DNA of 64,000 bases from contig NZ_PHSU01000030.1 in assembly GCF_002814235.1 (NCBI RefSeq), positions 62,001 to 126,000 on the forward strand, in the 5' to 3' direction. Position 1 is the first letter of the stretch. Each line of letters opens with the position of its first letter. Shown piece by piece: positions 25,933-33,742 of this stretch. Under the pieces are notes generated by a model. The model worked only from the letters and a program-made list of their open reading frames with translations. It ran no database searches and was not told the origin of the DNA. This stretch comes from Pseudomonas sp. QS1027 (GTDB taxonomy: Bacteria; Pseudomonadota; Gammaproteobacteria; Pseudomonadales; Pseudomonadaceae). Both the position numbers and the translations under genes were made by a program.

Positions 25933-27939
25933 ATGCCCCGTCCCACTGATACCAACACCACGCTGTCGTTGAGCGGTGCGGTCATGGCGCCGTTGTTCCC
26001 CGAAACCCTGAGCGGCGAAGAGTCCCTGAATCAGCTGGGCGAGTTCAGCGTCACCGGCTACAGCACCGAGACGGTGGCCATGGCCAGCGCCGTGGCCACC
26101 CATGTGACCCTGACCCTGCATAACGACGCGCTGAAGCGTCCCGTGGATGGGCTTTGCGCGCAGATTCGCCAGCTACCGGCCGATGCCACCGCCGAGCGCT
26201 ACAGCCTGCAATTGCGTCCCTGGCTCTGGTGGCTGACCCTGGCCAGCAACAACCGGGTGTACCAGAACCTGCCCACCAGCGATATCGTCACCAGTATCTT
26301 CAAGGCCCATGGCTTCAGCGACTACGAGTTGAAGCTGTCCGGCACCTACGAGCCGCGCGAATACTGCATCCAGTACGGCGAGACCGATTTCGCCTTTGTC
26401 TGCCGGTTGCTGGAAGAGGAGGGGATCTTCTGGTTTTTCAGCCATGCCGAAGGACGCCATACCCTGATACTGGCGGACAGCAACAGCGCCTTTGTCACCT
26501 GCCCGAACGGTGCCAGCATTGCCTACCTCGGCCAGCAGATCGGCAATCGGGAGTTGCAGGGCATCCGCTCGGCGCAAATCAGCCAGCAAGCGGTGTCCGG
26601 GGTCTACAGTGCCACCGACTATCAGTTCGTCACCCCCACCACTTCGTTGTACGGTCGGGCCGAGGCCGAGTCGGGGCCGCTGTCGGTCTATGAACACCCC
26701 GGTGGCTACACCGCCAAGGCGCGGGGCGATGCCCTGGGCAAACAGCGCATGGACGCCTTGCGCACCCAGGCGCTACGGCTGATCGGTGAAAGCGATTGCC
26801 GCTGGTTGCAGCCCGGCTACACCTTCACCCTGACCGGGCATGACGACAAAAGCGCGAATATCGAGTGGCTGTTGACCTCGGTCAGCCATGAGGCCAGCCA
26901 TGAACACTATCGCAATCGCTTCGAGGCGGTTCCCAAGAGCGTCAACTATCGACCCCTGCGCCTGACCCCGAAGCCGACCATGCATACCCAGACGGCCAGG
27001 GTGGTGGGCAAGGACGGCGAGGACATCTGGACCGACGAATACGGGCGGATAAAGGTCCAGTTCACCTGGGACCGCGAGGGTGAAAAGAACGAGAACAGCT
27101 CATGCTGGGTCCGTGTCGCCCAGGGCTGGACCGGCAAGGGCTTCGGCATGCAGTTCATCCCGCGTATCGGCCAGGAAGTGGTGGTGACCTTTATCGACGG
27201 CGATCCGGACCGTCCGCTGGTCACGGCCTGTATCTACAACGGTGAAAACACGCTGCCCTATGCCTTGCCGGCCAACCAGACCCAGTCCGGGATCAAGACC
27301 CAGTCTTCCAAGGGCGGCGAGGGCTTCAACGAACTGCGTTTCGAGGACAAGAAAGACGCGGAAGAGGTCTTTCTCCAGGCGCAGAAGGACCTCAAGTTCA
27401 ATGTGCTCAACGACACCACGGCCACCGTCGGCCACGACGAAACCCTTACGGTACAGAACGCCCGTACGCGCACGGTCAAGGAAGGCGATGAAACCGTCAC
27501 CCTGGAAAAGGGCAAGCGCACGGTGACCCTGCAGACCGGCAGCGACACCCTCGACGTCAAGGGCGATCGCATACTCAAGGTCGGCGGCGACCAGACCCAC
27601 ACCACCACTGGCAACTACAGCCACACGGTCAGCGGCAACTACCAACTGACCGTGGACGGCAACCTCACCATCAAGGTGACCGGCACCCTGACCCTGCAAA
27701 GTGGCGGCGACTTCACTGCCAAGAGCGACGCCAATCTCAGTGCCAAGGCGGGCATGGCCCTGAGCAATCAGGCGGGTACGGCCTTGAGCAACAAAGCCGG
27801 GACGTCACTGGAAAACAAGGCCGGTACCACGCTGACCAACGATGCCGGGGTCAGCCTGATGAACAAGGGTGGTGCTTCTCAGACCGTTGATGGCGGCGCG
27901 ATGCTGACCATCAAGGGCGGCCTGGTCAAAGTCAACTGA
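25933..27939 (+). CDS. vgrG: T6SS spike protein VgrG
   Basis: VgrG trimers form the puncturing spike on the Hcp tube. The 668-residue product has the gp27/gp44-like N-terminal domains (QYGETDFAFVCRLLEEEGIFWFF is split by the family into YGETDFAF and RLLEEEGIFWFF), the gp5 OB-fold (DEYGRIKVQFTWDREG, WVRVAQGWTGKGFGMQFIPR, GQEVVVTFIDGDPDRP), and FNELRFEDKKDAEEVFLQAQ. The C-terminal third is a beta-helix spike with short repeats such as GTALSNKAGTSLENKAGTTL. No extra effector domain is visible at the end. AAGGA precedes the ATG. Confidence 0.95.
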   Translation: MPRPTDTNTTLSLSGAVMAPLFPETLSGEESLNQLGEFSVTGYSTETVAMASAVATHVTLTLHNDALKRPVDGLCAQIRQLPADATAERYSLQLRPWLWWLTLASNNRVYQNLPTSDIVTSIFKAHGFSDYELKLSGTYEPREYCIQYGETDFAFVCRLLEEEGIFWFFSHAEGRHTLILADSNSAFVTCPNGASIAYLGQQIGNRELQGIRSAQISQQAVSGVYSATDYQFVTPTTSLYGRAEAESGPLSVYEHPGGYTAKARGDALGKQRMDALRTQALRLIGESDCRWLQPGYTFTLTGHDDKSANIEWLLTSVSHEASHEHYRNRFEAVPKSVNYRPLRLTPKPTMHTQTARVVGKDGEDIWTDEYGRIKVQFTWDREGEKNENSSCWVRVAQGWTGKGFGMQFIPRIGQEVVVTFIDGDPDRPLVTACIYNGENTLPYALPANQTQSGIKTQSSKGGEGFNELRFEDKKDAEEVFLQAQKDLKFNVLNDTTATVGHDETLTVQNARTRTVKEGDETVTLEKGKRTVTLQTGSDTLDVKGDRILKVGGDQTHTTTGNYSHTVSGNYQLTVDGNLTIKVTGTLTLQSGGDFTAKSDANLSAKAGMALSNQAGTALSNKAGTSLENKAGTTLTNDAGVSLMNKGGASQTVDGGAMLTIKGGLVKVN

Positions 27940-27948
27940 GGAGGGGAT

Positions 27949-28494
27949 ATGGACAAACCAGCCAAGGTTGAAGTCGTCAGCGGCGACAGCCAACTCAACG
28001 CCACCCTGATCGGTGGCCAGTTGGAAGGCCCGGCGCGGGTGACCGAGAGCGGCCGCCCGCAGGCAGTACTCAGCTATAGCCAGGGCACGCTGGAGGGGCC
28101 GATGGTGATTTATCACCCGAACGGCCAGCCTTCGGCGCGACTGAATTTTCGCAAGGACAAACTCGACGGCCAGGCAGTGTTCCATAACCCGCAAGGCGCG
28201 TTGATCCGTGAGGCGCAGTACCGAGCGGGCTTGCTCCACGGGCAGGTCCTCAGTTACTTCGAAGATGGCACGCTGGCGTCTCGCGAACACTATCAGCAGG
28301 GGCAATTGCAGGGGCTTTACCAGCGGTTCCATGGCAATGGTCAACTGGCGGCGCGCATTGAATACGACAAAGGCCAACCGCAGGACGGCGCACAATCCTA
28401 TGCTGCGGATGGACGGCCACTGGAAGAATCGGGAAAACCCATGGCGCGCTGGAAAGCCTGGTGGTTGAAATGGCGGCAGCCGCCCGATGCCTGA
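27949..28494 (+). CDS. MORN/YwqK-like repeat protein, possible VgrG-linked accessory
   Basis: The 181-residue product is built from about six 23-residue units of the MORN/YwqK type, for example GPMVIYHPNGQPSARLNF, GQAVFHNPQGALIREAQY, GQVLSYFEDGTLASREHY and GLYQRFHGNGQLAARIEY. No signal peptide is seen; the C-terminus is Trp- and basic-rich. GAGGAGGGG lies just upstream and the gap from vgrG is 9 bases, so it belongs to the same transcript. Databases sometimes label such proteins toxin-antitoxin system YwqK components; the function is unproven. Beside vgrG it could be an adaptor or immunity protein. It ends exactly where the opposing DUF4280 gene ends. Confidence 0.75.
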   Translation: MDKPAKVEVVSGDSQLNATLIGGQLEGPARVTESGRPQAVLSYSQGTLEGPMVIYHPNGQPSARLNFRKDKLDGQAVFHNPQGALIREAQYRAGLLHGQVLSYFEDGTLASREHYQQGQLQGLYQRFHGNGQLAARIEYDKGQPQDGAQSYAADGRPLEESGKPMARWKAWWLKWRQPPDA

Positions 28495-28890
28495 TCAGGG
28501 AATCAGCATCTGCACCTGGCCCGGGAAGAGGATCTTGATCACCCCCGCCCAGTTGCACATCAGCGTGCTGTTGGCATCCAGCGCGGGCATCGGCCCCAGC
28601 AGCATGGTCGGTGCACCACCGGGTATCCAGGGCGCGACGGTCACGGGTATACAGGGCATGGGCACCAGCACCCCGAGTGCCGCCGCCGTAGCGGCCACCA
28701 CCATGGGGTTGGCCAGGCTCTGGCACATGCCGAAGGGCATGATGTTGACCAGGGGAATATGGTCCATGAGATTCGCTGCAGGCATACCAGACACCAGGGT
28801 GCGGTTCTGCGGCAGTACGTTGAGCACACCGGGCGCCAGGCCGAAGGTGCATTGCAGGGTAGCGCCGGAACAGACTTGGGGACAGCCCAT
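28495..28890 (-). CDS. DUF4280 PAAR-like spike-tip protein
   Basis: The 131-residue product matches the DUF4280 pattern: CSGATLQCTFGLAPGVLNV at the N-terminus, DHIPLVNIMPFGMCQSLANP in the middle, a second cysteine pair near MPCIPVTVAPW, and SLMCNW-like STLMCNWAGVIKILFPGQ at the end. DUF4280 proteins are PAAR-like and can cap VgrG, with the cysteines probably binding metal. It is convergent with the MORN gene (stop codons adjacent) and divergent from the nuclease gene at 29044. As the only PAAR-like gene in the locus, it may serve this T6SS spike. Confidence 0.8.
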   Translation of the reverse strand: MGCPQVCSGATLQCTFGLAPGVLNVLPQNRTLVSGMPAANLMDHIPLVNIMPFGMCQSLANPMVVAATAAALGVLVPMPCIPVTVAPWIPGGAPTMLLGPMPALDANSTLMCNWAGVIKILFPGQVQMLIP

Positions 28891-29043
28891 GTAAAGCCCC
28901 TGGAAGGTTCTATTTACCGTAAGAACAAGGCCTTGATTTTATCACGAGCCCCGTTGCCCGTCTGTCATTGAGTCGGGGCAAGGAACTGGGCGCTGAAAAA
29001 CTTCAAGAATCGAACATGCTCTTTTCCAGTACGTGAAATTCAC
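28891..29043. promoter_or_regulatory. Divergent intergenic region between DUF4280 and nuclease genes
   Basis: This 153-base region is AT-richer than its flanks and should hold both promoters. An inverted repeat TTGCCC/GGGCAA (28954-28959 and 28976-28981) is its clearest feature. No strong -35/-10 pair or Shine-Dalgarno for the nuclease gene is obvious. Confidence 0.35.
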
Positions 29044-29958
29044 ATGCCTCTTCATAGCGGACACGGTCTGGCCCAAATCTCGAACAATTGCTTTATTCAC
29101 AGTATCGCCGGACGGCCGAGGTATCTGGTCGGTGTGATTCACCCGCAAGCAACGGGAGGGCGGCCCCCACCCCCGAACTGTCAGTCGGGATTCAATACCG
29201 CCGGTACGCCCTTTGCGAAGGGGCATATCATGGCGCTCGAACTGGGTGGTTGCGATGACCCTGAAAATATCGTACCGCAATACGAACTCTGGCAAGGTGT
29301 CGCGGGCGGCGCATGGCGCGACATGGAGGGGGCACTGTACAGCCGCGGCGGTGACGTGATGGTTGTCGAAATCCATTATGCCGTCGTCGGCGACAACTAT
29401 GTGGCCGACCAGCAGCTGTTCAATCAAAACGATCGATTGATTCACTGGACCGGCCCAAATATCCCGACCCGCTTTCAGGTCTGGGCGGTGACGGCGAGCT
29501 CTGGCGCAGGTGCCGGATCTATCGCGGACTACCTCGCGGCTAACAGTACCGACAAAGAGCTGCGCATTGCAGGATTGATGACGGCTATGCAGGGAGTCGC
29601 GACTTTCTTCGATGAAACGATTAACGCCATGCCCGCGATCGACAGAAACCGCTGGAAGCTCATGATGGTCAATCACTGGGTGAGGAATGCCCATGCGGCT
29701 TACGAAACGGCGGCGCAGCTTACCAGACAGTTGGCTTTGGCAGCGTTCGCGGCGGCTGCTGGACGCCGATCAGCACGGAACCAACCCGCACTGCCGGCAG
29801 AGCCCGCCACCCTCGCGGTCTGGGGCAATACACTAGCAGCACAACAGGCCGCGGTGACCGCCATTCGCAACAATACCGCAGGGGCATCGGTCAACTGGAC
29901 CGCCGGTGAAAGACTGGCATTCACAACGGCCGACGTTGCCAGAGCGATATTTGTATAG
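29044..29958 (+). CDS. Putative DNA/RNA non-specific endonuclease, candidate T6SS effector
   Basis: The 304-residue product carries a probable beta-beta-alpha metal nuclease core near residues 55-115: FAKGHIMALELGG, then ENIVPQYELWQ and AWRDMEGAL. This matches the Endonuclease_NS_2 type, in which the His of GH is catalytic and the Asn of ENxVP helps bind metal. The following VVEIHYAV strand also fits. Residues 160-304 form an Ala-rich helical region that I do not recognise. There is no signal peptide or PAAR domain in the protein. The neighbouring PAAR-like DUF4280 gene and vgrG suggest T6SS delivery. No immunity gene follows before rlhA. Shine-Dalgarno is weak, so the start is uncertain. Confidence 0.6.
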   Translation: MPLHSGHGLAQISNNCFIHSIAGRPRYLVGVIHPQATGGRPPPPNCQSGFNTAGTPFAKGHIMALELGGCDDPENIVPQYELWQGVAGGAWRDMEGALYSRGGDVMVVEIHYAVVGDNYVADQQLFNQNDRLIHWTGPNIPTRFQVWAVTASSGAGAGSIADYLAANSTDKELRIAGLMTAMQGVATFFDETINAMPAIDRNRWKLMMVNHWVRNAHAAYETAAQLTRQLALAAFAAAAGRRSARNQPALPAEPATLAVWGNTLAAQQAAVTAIRNNTAGASVNWTAGERLAFTTADVARAIFV

Positions 29959-29970
29959 TGGGTGGTCAGG

Positions 29971-29983
29971 CTGGCCTGGCCAG
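29971..29983. other. Short hairpin between nuclease gene and rlhA
   Basis: CTGGC-CTG-GCCAG lies in the 68-base convergent gap. The stem is only 5 bp and lacks a T-run, so it is a doubtful terminator. Confidence 0.2.
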
Positions 29984-30026
29984 TAACTCAAGCCCCATTT
30001 CAGTCCATTTGTCAGCCCCTCAACCC

Positions 30027-32027
30027 TCAGTGAGGTGCACGATGAATCGTCTTGAGCAGATCTTCAGGACTGATATGCCCGACAACCTGCTGCACGCCGC
30101 TGCCCGGTAGCGGCAGGTCAAGAATGTGTCCCTTGATCTTGCCGATCACGTGCATCTCGCAAGGCTTGCAGTCGAACTTCAGCGTCAGCACCTCGTCACC
30201 GTGGATCAGCTGCATCGGCGCGACCTTGGTGCGCACGCCCGTCACACCCTTGGCCTGCTTGGGGCAGAGATTGAAGGAGAAGCGCAGGCAGTGCTTGGTG
30301 ATCATCACCGGCACTTCACCTGTCTCCTCGTGGGCCTCGAAGGCTGCGTCGATCAGCTTGACGCCGTGGCGGTGATAGAAGTCGCGGGCCTTCTGGTTGT
30401 AGACGTTGGCCAGGAACGACAGGTGCGAATCCGGGTACACCGGCGGCGGCGTGGTCTCGGCCTTGCGGCTGCCCCGTGGGTGGGCGGCAATACGGGCCAC
30501 GGTCAGCGCTTCGATCACTTCACGGCGCAAGGTCTTGAGCTGCGAATTAGGAATGAAATACGCCTGTGGCGCATCCAGCTTGATATCGGTGGCGTGGTAC
30601 TGGGTGGTGCCCAGTTGGCCGAGCAGGTCCTGCAGTTGTTCCAGGGCCTGTTCCGGTTTGTTGGCCAGACCGAACGGACCGTCCAGGGCGACGCTGGCGC
30701 TGACGCCTTCTTCGCTGGTGGCGGTCAGTTCCAGGCGCTCTTCGCGCAGACGAGCGACCCACGAAAGGCCGATCCGGCGCTCCGCGGAAGTCTTGAGCAA
30801 GGCCTGCTGCCAGTTGTGGTCCAGGTTACGGTTCAGCGGATGGTTCGGCCGCAGGTTGTACAGCCCGGCCGGCATCTCGTTGGGCTCGACGCGATAGCGG
30901 TAGCGCTTCTCGCCATCTTCTTCAAACTCGCCCTTGGCTTCGGCGATGTTGGCACGGAAGCCCACCACCTCACGCTTGACCTGTACATTGAGGCCGTCGC
31001 CGTTGGACAGCGGCTCATGGGTCACTACCTGCATATCGCGCTTGCCGACTTTCTCCACCACACCCACCGGCAGGCCGGTGAACGTTGGGGTGTCGAAGGC
31101 GCCAATGTCGATCTTGCGGTCGCTGACAAAATAGTCGGTGCTGCCACGATGGAAGGTTTTTTCCGGATCGGGCAGGAAGAAGTGCGCGGTACGGCCACTG
31201 GAAGCGGGGGCCAGGTCCGGGCGATCCTCGAGGACATCGTCCAGGCGCTGGCGGTAGTAGGCCGTGATGTTCTTCACATAGCCCATGTCCTTGTAGCGCC
31301 CCTCGATCTTGAACGAGCGCACGCCGGCTTCGACCAGGGCGCGAATGTTGGCGCTCTGGTTGTTGTCCTTCATCGACAACAGGTGTTTCTCAAAGGCAAC
31401 CACACGGCCTTGGTCATCTTTCAGGGTGTAGGGCAGGCGGCAGGCCTGGGAGCAGTCGCCACGGTTGGCGCTACGACCATTCTGCGCGTGGGAAATATTG
31501 CACTGGCCGGAGAACGCCACGCACAACGCGCCGTGGATAAAGAACTCGACTGCCGCCTCGGTTTCGTCGGCGATGGCACGGATTTCTTGCAGGTTCAGCT
31601 CGCGGGCCAGTACCAGTTGCGAAAAGCCGGCCTGGTCGAGGAACTTCGCCCGCGCCAGGGTGCGGATGTCAGTCTGGGTGCTGGCGTGCAGTTCGATGGG
31701 CGGAATATCCAGCTCCATCACCCCCAGGTCCTGGACGATCAAGGCGTCGACGCCGGCATCGTAGAGCTGGTGGATCAGCTTGCGGGCCGGCTCCAGCTCG
31801 TTGTCGTGCAAGATCGTATTGATCGTGGTGAACACCCGGGCATGGTAACGACGGGCGAACTCCACCAATTCGGCGATATCGCTCACTTCGTTGCAGGCAT
31901 TGTGGCGCGCGCCGAAGCTCGGACCGCCGATGTACACGGCATCGGCGCCATGCAGGATGGCCTCGCGGGCGATGGCTACGTCGCGGGCGGGGCTGAGCAA
32001 TTCCAGGTGATGCTTGGGTAGGGACAT
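30027..32027 (-). CDS. rlhA: 23S rRNA C2501 hydroxylase RlhA (U32 peptidase-like)
   Basis: RlhA hydroxylates cytidine 2501 of 23S rRNA together with prephenate-linked chemistry and an iron-sulfur cluster. The 666-residue product is close to the E. coli protein along its whole length: LELLSPARDVAIAREAILHG at the start, IELHASTQTDIRT, FIHGALCVAFSGQCNISHAQ, NRGDCSQACRLPYTLKDDQG, SFKIEGRYKDM, and a C-terminal cysteine region with FNLCPKQAKG and FDCKPCEMHVIGK. The length and the DUF3656-type middle domain separate it from TrhP (about 450 residues). It stands alone with a likely promoter just upstream. Confidence 0.93.
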   Translation of the reverse strand: MSLPKHHLELLSPARDVAIAREAILHGADAVYIGGPSFGARHNACNEVSDIAELVEFARRYHARVFTTINTILHDNELEPARKLIHQLYDAGVDALIVQDLGVMELDIPPIELHASTQTDIRTLARAKFLDQAGFSQLVLARELNLQEIRAIADETEAAVEFFIHGALCVAFSGQCNISHAQNGRSANRGDCSQACRLPYTLKDDQGRVVAFEKHLLSMKDNNQSANIRALVEAGVRSFKIEGRYKDMGYVKNITAYYRQRLDDVLEDRPDLAPASSGRTAHFFLPDPEKTFHRGSTDYFVSDRKIDIGAFDTPTFTGLPVGVVEKVGKRDMQVVTHEPLSNGDGLNVQVKREVVGFRANIAEAKGEFEEDGEKRYRYRVEPNEMPAGLYNLRPNHPLNRNLDHNWQQALLKTSAERRIGLSWVARLREERLELTATSEEGVSASVALDGPFGLANKPEQALEQLQDLLGQLGTTQYHATDIKLDAPQAYFIPNSQLKTLRREVIEALTVARIAAHPRGSRKAETTPPPVYPDSHLSFLANVYNQKARDFYHRHGVKLIDAAFEAHEETGEVPVMITKHCLRFSFNLCPKQAKGVTGVRTKVAPMQLIHGDEVLTLKFDCKPCEMHVIGKIKGHILDLPLPGSGVQQVVGHISPEDLLKTIHRAPH

Positions 32028-32061
32028 GTTTTTTTAGTCAGGCTTCACGGTCAAGGCGTGC

Positions 32062-32067
32062 ATTGTA
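32062..32067 (-). promoter_or_regulatory. Candidate -10 box for rlhA
   Basis: On the minus strand TACAAT lies about 35 bases before the rlhA ATG. The -35 match 17 bases upstream is poor (GTGCCG). A CCGGCA/TGCCGG hairpin (32084-32100) lies just upstream and may end ridA transcription, though it lacks a T-run. Confidence 0.4.
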
Positions 32068-32148
32068 GCGGCGAAACGCCTGACCGGCACCTTATGCCGG
32101 CGGTCGGCGACCACTCGCTGAGGGGGGCCGCCGGATAACGCCGCGAAC

Positions 32149-32529
32149 TCAGGCCTTGGCGGCCATCGCGGTGACTTCCACCCGCATGCCTTCAACTGCC
32201 AGGGCGGCCACGCCAACGGCGGCGCGCACCGGCCAGGGTTTGGCGAAGAAACGTTTGTAGACTTCGTTGAAAGCAGGGCGATCAGCGATGTCAGTGAGGT
32301 AGATGGTCAGGTGCAGGACCCGGTCCATGGAGCTGCCGGCTTTTTCCAGTGCCACTTTGAGCGCCTGCAGGGTGCATTCGCTTTGCAGGGTGATGTCGCC
32401 CAGCTCCAGGCTACCGTCGGCGCGAGTAGGGATCTGGGTGGAGACCAGTATGCCGCCGAAACCGGCGACGTCGGAGGAGATGGAATCCGCGTCGGGGTCG
32501 GGGAGGAACGTAAGGTCGTGGTTTGCCAT
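32149..32529 (-). CDS. RidA family protein
   Basis: RidA-family proteins hydrolyse reactive enamine/imine intermediates released by PLP enzymes. The 126-residue product shows the fold markers GGILVSTQIP, LGDITLQSECTLQALKVALEKA, VLHLTIYLTDIADRPAFNEVYKRFF, and WPVRAAVGVAAL, where the arginine is the substrate-binding residue of active Rid proteins. The C-terminal VEGMRVEVTAMA replaces the IEAIA of classic RidA, so it belongs to another Rid subgroup. It lies between rlhA and the sulfotransferase, all leftward, with 121 and 95 base gaps. Confidence 0.9.
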   Translation of the reverse strand: MANHDLTFLPDPDADSISSDVAGFGGILVSTQIPTRADGSLELGDITLQSECTLQALKVALEKAGSSMDRVLHLTIYLTDIADRPAFNEVYKRFFAKPWPVRAAVGVAALAVEGMRVEVTAMAAKA

Positions 32530-32624
32530 GGGGATCTCTTGCTTGAGGTGGTATGGCGGTGATTATGCCGACTACTTATCGAGGATGTTGCGCGAGGTTG
32601 GACATTTTTGCCGGGCCGGCTGCC

Positions 32625-33680
32625 TTATCGACTGCGTTCGAGCCGGCTACGCACTGAGGCCAGGTAATCCGCACGGTACTGGCGCAGGATGTAGTCCTGG
32701 AAGTTTTCCTGTTCCAACGCTCGCCAGGCAAGCTCCTTGGCCTCACCTGAGCGCTCAGTGGCGGCCACCGACATATGAGTGTCAAAGGCAAAGTTGGCGG
32801 CCGTCATAGGCTCATACCCATATCGCAACATGAACGCCTTGGCCAGGGTCTCGATCATTTCGATTTCGTGGGTTTTCAGTTGCCCCTTGAACTTATCAAT
32901 GTTGCCGGTGATCGGCGAGCAGCAGTTTGATGACCACAGCGCCGACATCTTTGAAATCTGCCGGGCTTCCTGTGACTCGGAGATATCCAGCATTTTGTCC
33001 AGGAATTCAATGTCGAAAAAATTGCATATCTGCCTGAGTATCGTTTCCTCATCAAGAAGAAAGTCTTCATAGCGAATGGTCAGGACGCGCTCTGGGTATT
33101 GCTCGATCAAGGATTGGGCCGCTCGATGTGCAGCCACCCAGGTTTGTGCATTGATCAAGGTGTCAAAGTCATGAATGATCGCGCGATTCATCGAAGCGAC
33201 CTGGGCCCGCGGGTCTCGTACAACATTGAGCAGTCGCATCTGTGGAAAAAGCTGCATGAGTTCATGGGCGCAGTGCACATCGTCGAGAGACTTGTCCATC
33301 ACTACGTGTGCGTGTTGCTGTTCCGCGGCACACAACAGCAACTCCCAGGTAATGCGATGTACGCTTCGCGGCTCGTGGCGAACCCGTTCGAAAATATCGA
33401 TCGGGTCAAAAGCGCTGCCAGGCCATTTGACGATGCTGGCTGCCTGCAAACCGACTACATCGACCACCATGCGAAAGTAGTTATTGTCATCGGCAATATC
33501 ACCGTACAGGGGGACAATCGGCATAAAGTCGGCGATATGCAACGGATAAGGTGAATAGAACCGTGGATTAAGATTGAGGCGTAGCCGCAGTGCGTGACTA
33601 CCGCACCGACGCAGCGGAATCATCAATATGGGCCGCGGACGCGCATTGCCAATGGACACAGGTTCAGGGGTGATGTTCAC
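32625..33680 (-). CDS. PAPS-dependent sulfotransferase
   Basis: The 351-residue protein has the two PAPS-binding signatures of sulfotransferases. A 5'-phosphosulfate loop is seen near residues 20-30 (PLRRCGSHALRLRL) and a 3'-phosphate motif near residue 155 (LLNVVRDPRAQVASMNRAI). ERVLTIRYEDFLLDEETIL is also typical. The start codon is GTG at 33680 with AAGGAG six bases upstream. The neighbouring gene makes PAPS, so the pair can make and use activated sulfate. The acceptor is unknown; no signal peptide is visible, so a cytoplasmic glycan, lipid or small molecule is most likely. Confidence 0.88.
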   Translation of the reverse strand: MNITPEPVSIGNARPRPILMIPLRRCGSHALRLRLNLNPRFYSPYPLHIADFMPIVPLYGDIADDNNYFRMVVDVVGLQAASIVKWPGSAFDPIDIFERVRHEPRSVHRITWELLLCAAEQQHAHVVMDKSLDDVHCAHELMQLFPQMRLLNVVRDPRAQVASMNRAIIHDFDTLINAQTWVAAHRAAQSLIEQYPERVLTIRYEDFLLDEETILRQICNFFDIEFLDKMLDISESQEARQISKMSALWSSNCCSPITGNIDKFKGQLKTHEIEMIETLAKAFMLRYGYEPMTAANFAFDTHMSVAATERSGEAKELAWRALEQENFQDYILRQYRADYLASVRSRLERSR

Positions 33681-33742
33681 ATCATTCTCCTTGGGAACAC
33701 AGCGGGCTTGACCGACTTGGGTGTATACAAGGCTGTTGTGGT

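Noticed and set aside
30126-32021. Plus-strand open frame of 631 codons opposite rlhA
   Set aside because: It is an antisense shadow of a GC-rich gene; the minus strand encodes a full-length RlhA, and the plus frame has no recognisable motif.
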